In this document: positions 24,787 through 33,799 of the stretch, in pieces
Position numbering within the stretch: the stretch's first letter is position 1
Layout: each line of letters starts with the position of its first letter
NCBI GenBank assembly: GCA_041391665.1
Contig: JAWKNO010000003.1
Location: 434,001-498,000 of the forward strand
DNA length: 64,000 nucleotides
From: Bacteroidia bacterium
GTDB taxonomy: Bacteria > Bacteroidota > Bacteroidia > J057
Direction of reading: 5' to 3'
Notes under the pieces: generated by a model
The model's input: only the letters and a program-made list of their open reading frames with translations
The model's database searches: none
What the model was told of the DNA's origin: nothing
Made by a program: the position numbers and the translations under genes

Positions 24787-27700
24787 ATGATCATCCACCC
24801 ATTTTTTAAAGTAGGTTTACTTTCTCTGCTGCTGTGTATTACAGCAACAACCTTTGGGCAAATCGTCAATGTCGGCAGTGGGAGTTATACCCAAACTTTC
24901 CCCGGAACCGATGCCGCCGGAAGAAATACCTTTCCTTCCGGTACGCCTTTTACCATAGGGGTTGCTGCTACGAAACCTACACCAACCAATGACTGGTGGT
25001 CTCATAAAGTAAAAAATAGCCATTCCGACAATTTATTCAACTATCCCTTTACGATGAAAACGGTCAATTCGGGTCTCGTCGTATCGTATATTCCCTGGGG
25101 TGTGATCGATAATATTGAGCCTGTGATTGTGGGGGTTACCGGGTTAAACGCTTCGGCAGCAAATGTTTCCGACTTCACAGATTGGACCGTTTCCATAGAC
25201 TGGAGTAGTGGAGCCAACAATTTCCAGGCGAAATCGGGCATCGGAATGCCTTTTATCTATTTTTCAAAAGGTACCAATGACGTAGCACGGGTTACCGTCA
25301 ACCAGGGAACAGTAACGATTTCAAATGAAATGCTGATCATCGTCGATGCGCGAAATGGGGCAGACTTCGCTGTTTACGCGCCAATGGGAAGTGTTTGGTC
25401 GCAAAATGGCAATACGTACACTTCTACTTTAAATGGTCAAAATTACTGGTCATTAGGGTTTATCCCGCTAAACGCCTCAAACGTTACTTCCACCGCAAAT
25501 GCCTATAAAAAATACGCTTACGTTTTCCCGGCAAACACAAAGACTGACTGGTCTTATGATGAAACATCTTCCGTAGTCACCACCAATTTTACGGTTGAAA
25601 CAGAGGTAAAAGAAGGGACAGATAGTACGATGCTTTTGGGTTTGCTCCCACACCAATGGGCAAACTTAGCGCCTGGTGCTCCAGGACTAACCCCATACAC
25701 TTACAATACAGTCAGAGGCCAGATGAAAATGCTGGACGGCAATAGCTTTACCGTCGAAAATACTTTTTACGGTATTTTACCCACCCTCCCTTATCTCGAT
25801 TATTACAGCCCGGGTTTTAGTCCGGCGCAATTAAATGAAAAAGTAAAACTGCTGCAAAATGACGGCCTGAACAGCTGGACAGACTCCTACAACGAAGGGC
25901 AGGAAATGAATCGACTGATTCAGACTGCCAGAGTAGCCCAGCTTTCCGGCGACACCGTTGCTTTACAAAAGCTACTGACCACCGTCAAAGCGCGGCTGGA
26001 AGACTGGCTGAAAGTCAACGGTGGCGAAGTCGCTTTTTTATTCTATTACAATCAAACCTGGTCTGCCATGATCGGCTATCCCGCAGGCCACGGACAGGAC
26101 GGCAATATCAACGACCACCACTTTCACTGGGGGTATTTTATTCATGCTGCTTCCTTTATAGAGCAATTTGAGCCCGGTTGGGCAGCCCAGTGGGGGGATA
26201 TGATCAATCTATTGGTGAGGGATGCTGCCAGCCCAAACCGACAGGATAATCTGTTTCCTTTCCTGCGAAACTTCAGCCCTTACGCAGGTCACTGCTGGGC
26301 AAATGGTTTTGCTTCTTTCCCGCAGGGCAACGATCAGGAATCAACCTCTGAAAGTATGCAATTTAATTCCTCGCTCATCCATTGGGGAGAAATTACCGGC
26401 AACGATTCCATCAGAGATTTGGGCATTTACCTATATACCACCGAGCAATCCGCCGTTGAAGAATATTGGTTTGATAAATACAACCGCAACTTTGCCCCCC
26501 CCCATCCCTACAGTCTGGTGTCCAGAGTCTGGGGCAACAGCTATGATAATGGTACGTTTTGGACCAACGACATTGCCGCATCTTATGGCATCGAATTATA
26601 CCCGATACATGGGGGGTCGCTGTATTTGGGCCATGACACAACCTATGTCAACCAGCTCTGGAACGAAATTGCGCAAAATACCGGCATTTTGACCAACGCA
26701 CCCAACGTCAACCTATGGCATGATATCATGTGGGAATACCTGGCGTTTGTCAACCCTGAGAAAGCCATTGAGTTGTACGACTCATATCCCGAGCGTTCGC
26801 TGAAATTTGGTGTCTCTGATGCGCAAACCTATCACTGGCTGCATAGTATGAATGTTTTAGGGAATGTTGATGTTTCCCTTACAGCCAACCATCCGCTGGC
26901 AGTAGCTTTTAATAAAAACGGCGCAAAAACTTATGTTGGCCAAAACTATGGCATGGATACGATCAGCGTAACTTTCTCTGATGGATATATATTGAAAGTA
27001 CCGCCGCGAACCCTGGCCACAAGCAGAGATATCGCCATAAAAGGTGTTTTGACTTCCAGTTTCCCGGAAGCTTATCCGGGCGGAAGTGTAGATTTGACAA
27101 CCGTAGTCAGCGGCGGAACAGCAACAAAGGTTGAATTTTATGATGGGAATGTTTTAGTAGGGCAAACAGCATCGGCGCCTTTTGTGGTTACCGCAGCAAA
27201 TTTGAGCGTAGGAAGGCACAATTTTTATGCGAAGGTATATAACGATACGCTGTTTAATCTCACCAATATCGTAACGGTGATCGTCGGTGAGCAGCGCCCT
27301 TATTCCGGATCACCCATTACCATCCCCGGTACATTTCAGGCAGCGCACTATGATATCTTTGAGGGCGGTGTGGGGAATGGAATCGCTTATCAGGATGCTT
27401 CAATTATCAATGAAGGTAATTTCAGGTTAAATGAATATGTAGATGCAGAAACCAAGGCTTCCGAAGGTGACATTGTCGGCTGGATCGTTGCCGGCGAATG
27501 GCTGGAATATACAGTTGATGTCCAACAGGCAGGAAATTACAATCTGACATTCCGGTATGCCTGTGGCAATAGTGCCGGCGGCGGGCCCCTACGTATTGAA
27601 TCAGATGGACTGGTCGTAAAATCGGGGATTACGGTTACCTCTTCAGGCGGATGGAACAACTGGTCAAATAAATCCGTTACAGGAATCCCGCTCAAAAGCG

Positions 27701-28896
27701 GTAAACAAGTTCTGAGAATATATTTTGAAAATGGCGAGTTGAATGTGGGAAAATTCACCTTTACCTATGCTTCGCCATTGACCTATAGCCAGCCGGTTGC
27801 AGACGCCGGGGCAAATCAAATCATTGTTCTGCCACAAAGTACGGCAACCCTCGACGGTAGCGCAAGTACCGACCCCAATGGCGGAACACTCAACTACAAC
27901 TGGACGCAGGTATATGGCCCCTCAACCCTGTCATTTTCAAATTCCCAGACGGCTCAGTCCACGATTTCATCATTAGTTGAAGGTGTTTACCTGATGAAAC
28001 TGAAAGTGGATAACGGTAGTTATACCGATGAGGATGAAGTATATATTATTTCAAGCCTTACGCCGAATGTTGCGCCTACGGTGGCACTGCTTTCTCCATT
28101 GGACAACTCGGTATACATCGAAGGGGAAATGATTGATATTACTGCATTGGCTGCTGATTTGAATGATAGCATTCAAATGGTCAAATTCTATTCTGACGGA
28201 ACAGAGCTGGCAACCATTACCCAGGCACCTTATACGCTTTCGTGGACTTCAATCCCCGGGATTTACAGTTTGACGGCTGTTGCATTTGATCATAATAATG
28301 ATTCGACGATTTCCAATGTCGTACAGGTAGAATTTACCCCCGCACCCTCTTGCAACGGCGTGTCATGGAATGGCGATTTTGCTTATGAATTTTCAGATGC
28401 AGACAATAATCCCACCATTACATTTATTTCCAACCAGCCAGGAGTAGGCACACCCACCTGCATTTTGTACTATGGCACTGACCCCGGCAATATGCCCGGT
28501 TATGGCGTAACGAGGAATGTTCCGTTTCAGATCAATGCAACAAAAGGCACGAAAATTTATTTCTATTATACCTACTCTTTCCCTGGCGCAGTAGAAAAAA
28601 ATAACGCCGACCACAAAGATACCTATGTCATAGGAAGCTGTAAAACGGTTTCGATCCGCGACTTTGAAACGATGAATTTGAAATATTACCCTAACCCGGT
28701 TACCGATATTTTGAATATTGAATTGCCTAATGGCGTAAATGAAATCTCCGTTCATGACCTTACAGGCCGGTTGATTTATACCACCACCGTTGCCGAAAAT
28801 CATTTTAAATACGATATGCGGGAATGTGCCTCTTCTGTTTATTTTATTACGGTGATTAATGATCACAAAAAAGCAGTGTTGAAAGTGGTGAAGTAA
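24787..28896 (+). CDS. Secreted GH81 endo-1,3-beta-glucanase with carbohydrate-binding modules and T9SS domain
   Basis: 1369 residues. A signal peptide ends at ATTFGQ (about 25). Residues 25-745 are a GH81 catalytic domain: TNDWWSHKVKN near the start, NINDHHFHWGYFIHAASFIE with Asp443, and FPQGNDQESTSESMQF with Glu518 and Glu522, the conserved acidic residues of the family. Then follow an Ig-like domain (750-840), a CBM6-type module (845-995, VAGEWLEYTVDV), a PKD-like domain (1002-1092), another Ig-like domain, a module at 1190-1290 that resembles CBM56, and a T9SS sorting domain from YYPNPVTDILNIELP. It hydrolyses beta-1,3-glucan such as laminarin or curdlan outside the cell. It has no SusCD neighbours here. 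Confidence 0.92.
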   Translation: MIIHPFFKVGLLSLLLCITATTFGQIVNVGSGSYTQTFPGTDAAGRNTFPSGTPFTIGVAATKPTPTNDWWSHKVKNSHSDNLFNYPFTMKTVNSGLVVSYIPWGVIDNIEPVIVGVTGLNASAANVSDFTDWTVSIDWSSGANNFQAKSGIGMPFIYFSKGTNDVARVTVNQGTVTISNEMLIIVDARNGADFAVYAPMGSVWSQNGNTYTSTLNGQNYWSLGFIPLNASNVTSTANAYKKYAYVFPANTKTDWSYDETSSVVTTNFTVETEVKEGTDSTMLLGLLPHQWANLAPGAPGLTPYTYNTVRGQMKMLDGNSFTVENTFYGILPTLPYLDYYSPGFSPAQLNEKVKLLQNDGLNSWTDSYNEGQEMNRLIQTARVAQLSGDTVALQKLLTTVKARLEDWLKVNGGEVAFLFYYNQTWSAMIGYPAGHGQDGNINDHHFHWGYFIHAASFIEQFEPGWAAQWGDMINLLVRDAASPNRQDNLFPFLRNFSPYAGHCWANGFASFPQGNDQESTSESMQFNSSLIHWGEITGNDSIRDLGIYLYTTEQSAVEEYWFDKYNRNFAPPHPYSLVSRVWGNSYDNGTFWTNDIAASYGIELYPIHGGSLYLGHDTTYVNQLWNEIAQNTGILTNAPNVNLWHDIMWEYLAFVNPEKAIELYDSYPERSLKFGVSDAQTYHWLHSMNVLGNVDVSLTANHPLAVAFNKNGAKTYVGQNYGMDTISVTFSDGYILKVPPRTLATSRDIAIKGVLTSSFPEAYPGGSVDLTTVVSGGTATKVEFYDGNVLVGQTASAPFVVTAANLSVGRHNFYAKVYNDTLFNLTNIVTVIVGEQRPYSGSPITIPGTFQAAHYDIFEGGVGNGIAYQDASIINEGNFRLNEYVDAETKASEGDIVGWIVAGEWLEYTVDVQQAGNYNLTFRYACGNSAGGGPLRIESDGLVVKSGITVTSSGGWNNWSNKSVTGIPLKSGKQVLRIYFENGELNVGKFTFTYASPLTYSQPVADAGANQIIVLPQSTATLDGSASTDPNGGTLNYNWTQVYGPSTLSFSNSQTAQSTISSLVEGVYLMKLKVDNGSYTDEDEVYIISSLTPNVAPTVALLSPLDNSVYIEGEMIDITALAADLNDSIQMVKFYSDGTELATITQAPYTLSWTSIPGIYSLTAVAFDHNNDSTISNVVQVEFTPAPSCNGVSWNGDFAYEFSDADNNPTITFISNQPGVGTPTCILYYGTDPGNMPGYGVTRNVPFQINATKGTKIYFYYTYSFPGAVEKNNADHKDTYVIGSCKTVSIRDFETMNLKYYPNPVTDILNIELPNGVNEISVHDLTGRLIYTTTVAENHFKYDMRECASSVYFITVINDHKKAVLKVVK

Positions 28897-28940
28897 TTGG
28901 ACCCCGATTTTACCAGCTATAAAATTTTCCATTTTCACGC

Positions 28941-28948
28941 TATCTTTG
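28941..28948 (+). promoter_or_regulatory. -7 box ahead of the U32 gene
   Basis: TATCTTTG is a full match to TAnnTTTG and ends only 4 bp before the ATG at 28953. If used, the mRNA would be leaderless or nearly so. No good -33 element was seen at the standard distance. Confidence 0.45.
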
Positions 28949-28952
28949 CGTC

Positions 28953-30824
28953 ATGAAAAAGAAGGTCGAAATTTTAGCTCCTGCTAAGAACCTTTACCAG
29001 GGTATGGCAGCGATCAATGCCGGTGCTGATGCCGTTTATATCGGTGCGCCTCAATTCGGTGCCCGCACCAATGCCGCCAATTCGGTAGAGGACATTGCCG
29101 AATTGGTCCGGTACGCACACCTATTCAAGGCTCAGGTCTTTGTGGTGCTGAATACCATTCTTTATCAGAATGAACTCGAAATCTGTGAAAAACTCATTCA
29201 CGAGTTATACGACATTGGTGTGGATGCACTTATCGTGCAGGACATGGGCATTCTGGAAATGAACCTGCCGCCTATCGTCATTCATGCGAGTACGCAGGCC
29301 AACAATCGCGATCCTAAGCACATCAAATTCCTCCACGACGCTGGAATGAAACGAGTAGTGCTGGCGCGGGAGCTAAACCTCGATCAGATCAGGGAAATCC
29401 GCGAAGCGACCGATGTGGAGTTGGAGTTTTTTGTTTCAGGCGCGCTCTGTGTTTCGTTTAGCGGCAATTGTTATATGAGTGTGGCAAATGGCGAACGCAG
29501 TGCCAACCGGGGTTCCTGCGCACAAAATTGCCGGCTGCCCTACAACCTGATCGATGGCACGGGAAAAACCCTGTTGACAGAAACGCATTTGCTCTCGATC
29601 AAGGATTTGAATCTGAGCGACCGGCTGCCGGAGTTGATTGAAGCGGGGGTAACTTCTTTCAAAATAGAAGGGAGATTGAAAGACATCGTCTATGTCAAAA
29701 ACAATGTCTCTTACCTGAGAAAGCGGCTGGATACTTTTCTCGCAGGTAGCGATACCTATGAAAAAGCCTCTTCCGGGCGCACTTTTTACAATTTCGATGC
29801 AGAAATGGACAAAAGTTTTAACCGGGGCTATACCGACTATTTTGTCAATAAAAGGGTGAAAAAAATTGGCTCCTGGGAAACCCCCAAATCACAGGGCCAG
29901 TTTATCGGCAAACTGCTGGAAGTAAAAGCCAATGGCTATGTCATTGAAAATCAGGAATTGTTGAATAATGGCGACGGGCTCTACTTTGTAAATGAAGAAG
30001 GAAAGGCTGATGGCGATCGCGTCAATGTCATTGCGAATGGCCTGGTCATTCCCAACACATTCCGGCCACTTCCTGTGGGAACTTTGATTTACCGAAACGC
30101 TGATGCAGCTTTTAATAAGCTCGTAGAAAGAGAAGACAGCGCCATTCGCAAAATCGGCGTAGCCCTGAACTTCTCAGAAAGCGCCACTGGTTTTATCCTG
30201 ACAGCCACAGATGAAGACGGTCATGTGAGCACAGCGGCCCTCGAAGGGGAAAAAGATCTGACCAAAAACGGAGAATCCATTATCCCCAATATCAAAAAGA
30301 ACCTTTCCAAAGCAGGGAATACGCCTTTTATTGTCGATGATATTCAAATCCATTTTTCCAACAATTGGTTTCTGCCCATTTCCAAAATCAACGATATCAG
30401 GCGGACGGTATTGGAGCAATTGGTGGACATCAGGATCAAAGAATACCATCGGGAAGAATTTCAAATCACGAAAACAGACCACCCCTACCCCATTTCCGAG
30501 CTGGACTTCACCCACAACGTATCAAACAAACTGGCGCGGCAATTTTACGAAAGACATGGCGTCACCCAGATTGAGAAAGCCTTTGAATTGCAATGGGACC
30601 CAGGCAAGTCGCGGGTGATGACAACCAAGTACTGCGTCAAATATGAGTTGGGCAAATGCCCGCGTTTTCAACGGGCCACCATGGGCGAGAAGGTCGTGGA
30701 GCCATTGGTGCTCAAGCATGGAGAAGTGGAGTACAAGCTGAAGTTTAACTGCAAGCCCTGTGAGATGGAGATTTGGGAGAAAGATGCAGAGTTTGAGATT
30801 GAGGAGGAAGGGATTTGGGATTGA
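28953..30824 (+). CDS. U32 peptidase-family protein (RlhA/TrhP-like)
   Basis: 623 residues, cytoplasmic. The N-terminus EILAPAKNLYQGMAAINAGA and the barrel strands that follow are U32 signatures. The family motif region EFFVSGALCVSFSGNCYMS ... SANRGSCAQNCRLPY has the conserved cysteines. The length and the extra C-terminal part (with CVKYELGKCPRFQ and FNCKPCEMEIW) fit the long class that includes E. coli RlhA, which hydroxylates a 23S rRNA cytidine; the shorter class includes the tRNA enzyme TrhP. In spite of the family name, a tRNA or rRNA hydroxylation role is more likely than proteolysis. The C-terminal Cys pairs could bind a metal cluster. Confidence 0.9.
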   Translation: MKKKVEILAPAKNLYQGMAAINAGADAVYIGAPQFGARTNAANSVEDIAELVRYAHLFKAQVFVVLNTILYQNELEICEKLIHELYDIGVDALIVQDMGILEMNLPPIVIHASTQANNRDPKHIKFLHDAGMKRVVLARELNLDQIREIREATDVELEFFVSGALCVSFSGNCYMSVANGERSANRGSCAQNCRLPYNLIDGTGKTLLTETHLLSIKDLNLSDRLPELIEAGVTSFKIEGRLKDIVYVKNNVSYLRKRLDTFLAGSDTYEKASSGRTFYNFDAEMDKSFNRGYTDYFVNKRVKKIGSWETPKSQGQFIGKLLEVKANGYVIENQELLNNGDGLYFVNEEGKADGDRVNVIANGLVIPNTFRPLPVGTLIYRNADAAFNKLVEREDSAIRKIGVALNFSESATGFILTATDEDGHVSTAALEGEKDLTKNGESIIPNIKKNLSKAGNTPFIVDDIQIHFSNNWFLPISKINDIRRTVLEQLVDIRIKEYHREEFQITKTDHPYPISELDFTHNVSNKLARQFYERHGVTQIEKAFELQWDPGKSRVMTTKYCVKYELGKCPRFQRATMGEKVVEPLVLKHGEVEYKLKFNCKPCEMEIWEKDAEFEIEEEGIWD

Positions 30825-30840
30825 GACAAGCAGTGAAAAG

Positions 30841-31641
30841 ATGGATAGACCTTTTATTCAAAGGATTCGTATTTATCCCATAAAATCTCTTGATCCCGTG
30901 GAGGTGCAGCAAGCAGAGGTTGGGATTCATTCACTAAAATATGATCGAAGCTTTGCCCTTTTAGGTGAAGATGGCCGCTTTATCAATGGTAAACGAACAG
31001 GCCTGGTCAATCAGCTCAAGGCCTCCTACGATTTGGAAAATCAATTTGTTTTTCTATCCAGAAGGGGGGAAGAGACTGTCCATAAATTCGAATTAAAGCC
31101 AGAAAATTCGGAACTCGTCGGGTATTTGGAAGATTTTTTTGGAATAAAACTAGTTTTGTTGCAAAACTCCAATGGGAAACTAATGGATATACCCACACAA
31201 AGTAGTGTAACTGTAATCAGCACCGCTACTTTACAATCTCTACAAAATGATCTGAAAGATCATACGCTTGAAGACCTTAGGCTGAGATTCAGGGCCAATA
31301 TTGAAATTGAAGGGGTTGAGGCTTTTTGGGAGGAAAAACTATTTCAAGTGCCGGGGGTTGGGGTGCGATTCACAGTGGGTGAAGTTGAAATGATCGGGGT
31401 GAGTCCAAGAGCCCGTTGCAATGTTCCGCCTCGTAACCCGATGAATGGAGAAACTGATAAGTCTTTTATAAAAAAGATGATGCGAAGCAGGCTAAGTTCC
31501 TTGCCAAAGGACAGCACGTTGCTGCATTATGGCAATACCTATCAATTGACCGTCAATACTTACCTGAGTCCGGATCAAAAAGGAAAAATCATGAAGGTTG
31601 GCGATCCCGTTGAAATCAAAGAAACTGTGACTTTCAAATAG
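30841..31641 (+). CDS. MOSC-domain protein (YcbX-like)
   Basis: 266 residues from ATG 30841; the frame is open upstream into the end of the U32 gene, but family similarity starts at IQRIRIYPIKSLDPVEV, the usual N-terminal beta-barrel motif. The MOSC domain is C-terminal (from about residue 110). It has the conserved Cys in RARCNVPPRNPMNGE and ends HYGNTYQLTVNTYL...GDPVEI. Proteins of this kind bind molybdenum cofactor through that Cys and reduce N-hydroxylated compounds with electron partners. It starts 17 bp after the U32 gene and is probably co-transcribed. Confidence 0.9.
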   Translation: MDRPFIQRIRIYPIKSLDPVEVQQAEVGIHSLKYDRSFALLGEDGRFINGKRTGLVNQLKASYDLENQFVFLSRRGEETVHKFELKPENSELVGYLEDFFGIKLVLLQNSNGKLMDIPTQSSVTVISTATLQSLQNDLKDHTLEDLRLRFRANIEIEGVEAFWEEKLFQVPGVGVRFTVGEVEMIGVSPRARCNVPPRNPMNGETDKSFIKKMMRSRLSSLPKDSTLLHYGNTYQLTVNTYLSPDQKGKIMKVGDPVEIKETVTFK

Positions 31642-31724
31642 ATTGTTTTGACCAATGTGATACTCATCACTGAAATCGACTTTGACCGTATCATACCTTT
31701 GGGTAGATTTTGGAAAAAGCATTA

Positions 31725-33452
31725 ATGGAAATCAGCAAATTTATTCCCAACATTCCCTGGATCAGGCAGTACCGCAGAGAAAATCTCCCTGGAGATTTTG
31801 GTGCTGGGCTGACTGTAGCCGCCATGCTAATCCCTCAGGGAATGGCTTACGCCATGATCGCCGGCCTTCCTCCGGTTACAGGATTGTATGCTGCGGCTAT
31901 TCCGGCTATTCTTTACAGTATCTTTGGCACTTCCCGCCAACTCTCAGTAGGGCCGGTAGCCATGGAATCACTGCTCGTAGCCGCAGGCATCGGGGCAATA
32001 GCCGAACCGGGGAGCATCAACTATATTACCCTCGCATTTACCCTCGCTTTTATGGTCGGGGCTATGCAGTTACTATTTGGCTTATTGCGGCTGGGTTTTA
32101 TCGTCAATTTCCTGTCCAACCCTGTCATCAGTGGTTTTACTTCTGCTGCAGCCCTGATTATAGTGGGAAACCAATTTAAATACCTGCTGGGGGTCAATAT
32201 CGGGCGGAGCCAGTATTTCTTCAATATCATTATCGATACGGTAGCCAATATCAACCAGACGCATCTGCTTACCCTGGGAATGGGAACTTTAGGAATTGTG
32301 CTCATAAAGCTGGGGAAAAAATATTTTCCCTCCATGCCAGGCTCTCTCACACTGGTAATCATAGGTACACTTGCCTCATGGGGGCTGGGACTCAATCAGG
32401 CAGGAGTGAAAATATTAGGAGATATCCCCAGCGGTTTGCCGGCATTTACCCTGCCTGCACTTACACCTAAAAATATCGGAGACCTTTTCCCCATAGCACT
32501 TGCACTGGTTCTTATCGGTTTTACCGAAACGATTGCCATCGGTAAGGCCATTGCAGCCAAACATACCGGGCAGCGAATTATCCCCAACCGGGAACTGATC
32601 GCCCTTGGAATGGCCAATTTGGGAAGTGGGGTTTTTCAAGGTTATCCGGTAACAGGCGGACTTGCGCGTTCGGCAGTCAACGATCAGGCCGGGGCAAAAA
32701 CGAATCTCGCTTCGATCATCAGTGCGGTGGTAGTAATGATTACCCTGATGTTTTTTACGCCTGCATTTTATTACCTCCCGTTGGTTGTTCTTGCATCCAT
32801 CATTATGGTAGCTGCATTGGGTCTGGTAAATATAAAAGAAGCGCGGACACTCTGGAATGCCAATCGCACAGACTTCTGGATGCTGGCGGCAACGTTTTTT
32901 GCCACGCTTTTTTTGGGTATACAGACAGGGATTATTTCTGGGGTAGTATTGTCTTTGGTAGTGGTCATTTACCGCACTTCAAGGCCTCATACAGCTGTAT
33001 TGGCCAAAGTACCCGGCAGTACACATTACAGGAATGAAAAGCGGTTTACGAATCTGGAAGTGCGAAAAGATTTACTCATATACCGATTTGATGCACAGAT
33101 CTACTTTGCCAATATCGAATACTTCAGAGAAAATCTCAACGACTGTGTTGAGGAGCGGGGAGAAGAACTTCGGGCGATTATTATTCATGCAGAGAGTATC
33201 AACTACATCGACAGCAGCGGGATACGAGGCCTAACAGAGATTATCGAAAACTATCACCGCATAGGCCTTAAAATCTACTTCGCAGCAGTAAAAGGCCCGG
33301 TGAGGGATGCCTTCTTCCGGGCAGGGCTGATTGAAAAAATAGGAAAAGAAAACTGCTTTATGGATGTGCAGGAAGCAGTGGATTTCCATGACGGAATTGA
33401 CAAAACAAACTATAATTCGAAGTTTAAACCATATACACTTCAATCTAATTAA
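31725..33452 (+). CDS. SulP-family anion (sulfate) transporter with STAS domain
   Basis: 575 residues from ATG 31725 (a TTG at 31710 adds five residues). About 12 membrane segments are seen. The family signature is near the N-terminus (AAMLIPQGMAYAMIAGLPP, GLYAAAIPAILYSIFGTSRQLSVGP), and a C-terminal cytoplasmic STAS domain has the phosphorylatable-Ser-like motif NYIDSSGIRGLTEII. SulP proteins carry sulfate, bicarbonate or other anions. The next two plus-strand genes encode sulfurtransferase and persulfide dioxygenase functions, which favours a sulfur anion as substrate. That link is an inference from position. Confidence 0.92.
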   Translation: MEISKFIPNIPWIRQYRRENLPGDFGAGLTVAAMLIPQGMAYAMIAGLPPVTGLYAAAIPAILYSIFGTSRQLSVGPVAMESLLVAAGIGAIAEPGSINYITLAFTLAFMVGAMQLLFGLLRLGFIVNFLSNPVISGFTSAAALIIVGNQFKYLLGVNIGRSQYFFNIIIDTVANINQTHLLTLGMGTLGIVLIKLGKKYFPSMPGSLTLVIIGTLASWGLGLNQAGVKILGDIPSGLPAFTLPALTPKNIGDLFPIALALVLIGFTETIAIGKAIAAKHTGQRIIPNRELIALGMANLGSGVFQGYPVTGGLARSAVNDQAGAKTNLASIISAVVVMITLMFFTPAFYYLPLVVLASIIMVAALGLVNIKEARTLWNANRTDFWMLAATFFATLFLGIQTGIISGVVLSLVVVIYRTSRPHTAVLAKVPGSTHYRNEKRFTNLEVRKDLLIYRFDAQIYFANIEYFRENLNDCVEERGEELRAIIIHAESINYIDSSGIRGLTEIIENYHRIGLKIYFAAVKGPVRDAFFRAGLIEKIGKENCFMDVQEAVDFHDGIDKTNYNSKFKPYTLQSN

Positions 33453-33475
33453 TCAATTATTTAATCATTAAAACA

Positions 33476-33718
33476 ATGGAAAAAGCAACTGTTATCGACG
33501 TTCGTGAACCCTGGGAGTTTATGCTTGGACATGTAGAAAACTCAGTGAATATCCCTATGGGAAAAATCGCTCAGAAAGTGGACGAGATTAAAAAAATGCA
33601 GGAGCCGTTGATTTTTTGCTGTGCTTCAGGAAACAGAAGCGGACAGGTAGTAAGCTGGCTCAAAGAGCAGGGTTTGAAAAATATTACCAACGGCGGTTCA
33701 TGGAGAAGTGTAAAATAA
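33476..33718 (+). CDS. Single-domain rhodanese (thiosulfate sulfurtransferase)
   Basis: 80 residues, short for a rhodanese but with the whole active site. VIDVREPWEFMLGHVENSVNIPMG is present in two halves and the loop IFCCASGNRSGQVVSWL carries the catalytic Cys49 followed by SGNRS. There is no signal peptide, so it is cytoplasmic. It lies 23 bp after the SulP gene and 81 bp before the CstB-like gene. It should take or give sulfane sulfur, probably shuttling persulfide to or from the next gene's product. Confidence 0.92.
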   Translation: MEKATVIDVREPWEFMLGHVENSVNIPMGKIAQKVDEIKKMQEPLIFCCASGNRSGQVVSWLKEQGLKNITNGGSWRSVK

Positions 33719-33731
33719 CTCCGCAACTTCG

Positions 33732-33739
33732 TATATTTG
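33732..33739 (+). promoter_or_regulatory. -7 box between rhodanese and CstB-like genes
   Basis: TATATTTG fits TAnnTTTG and lies 60 bp upstream of the CstB-like start codon (33800). It would allow the dioxygenase gene its own transcript separate from SulP-rhodanese. Confidence 0.4.
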
Positions 33740-33799
33740 CAAAATTTCCCTGTAACAACAACCCCTAAACGTGCCCGTGGCAAGCCAAATATTAATATC

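Noticed and set aside
33737..33799. N-terminal extension of the CstB-like protein
   Set aside because: It starts with a TTG inside the likely -7 box and is rich in basic residues; the fold starts at ATG 33800.
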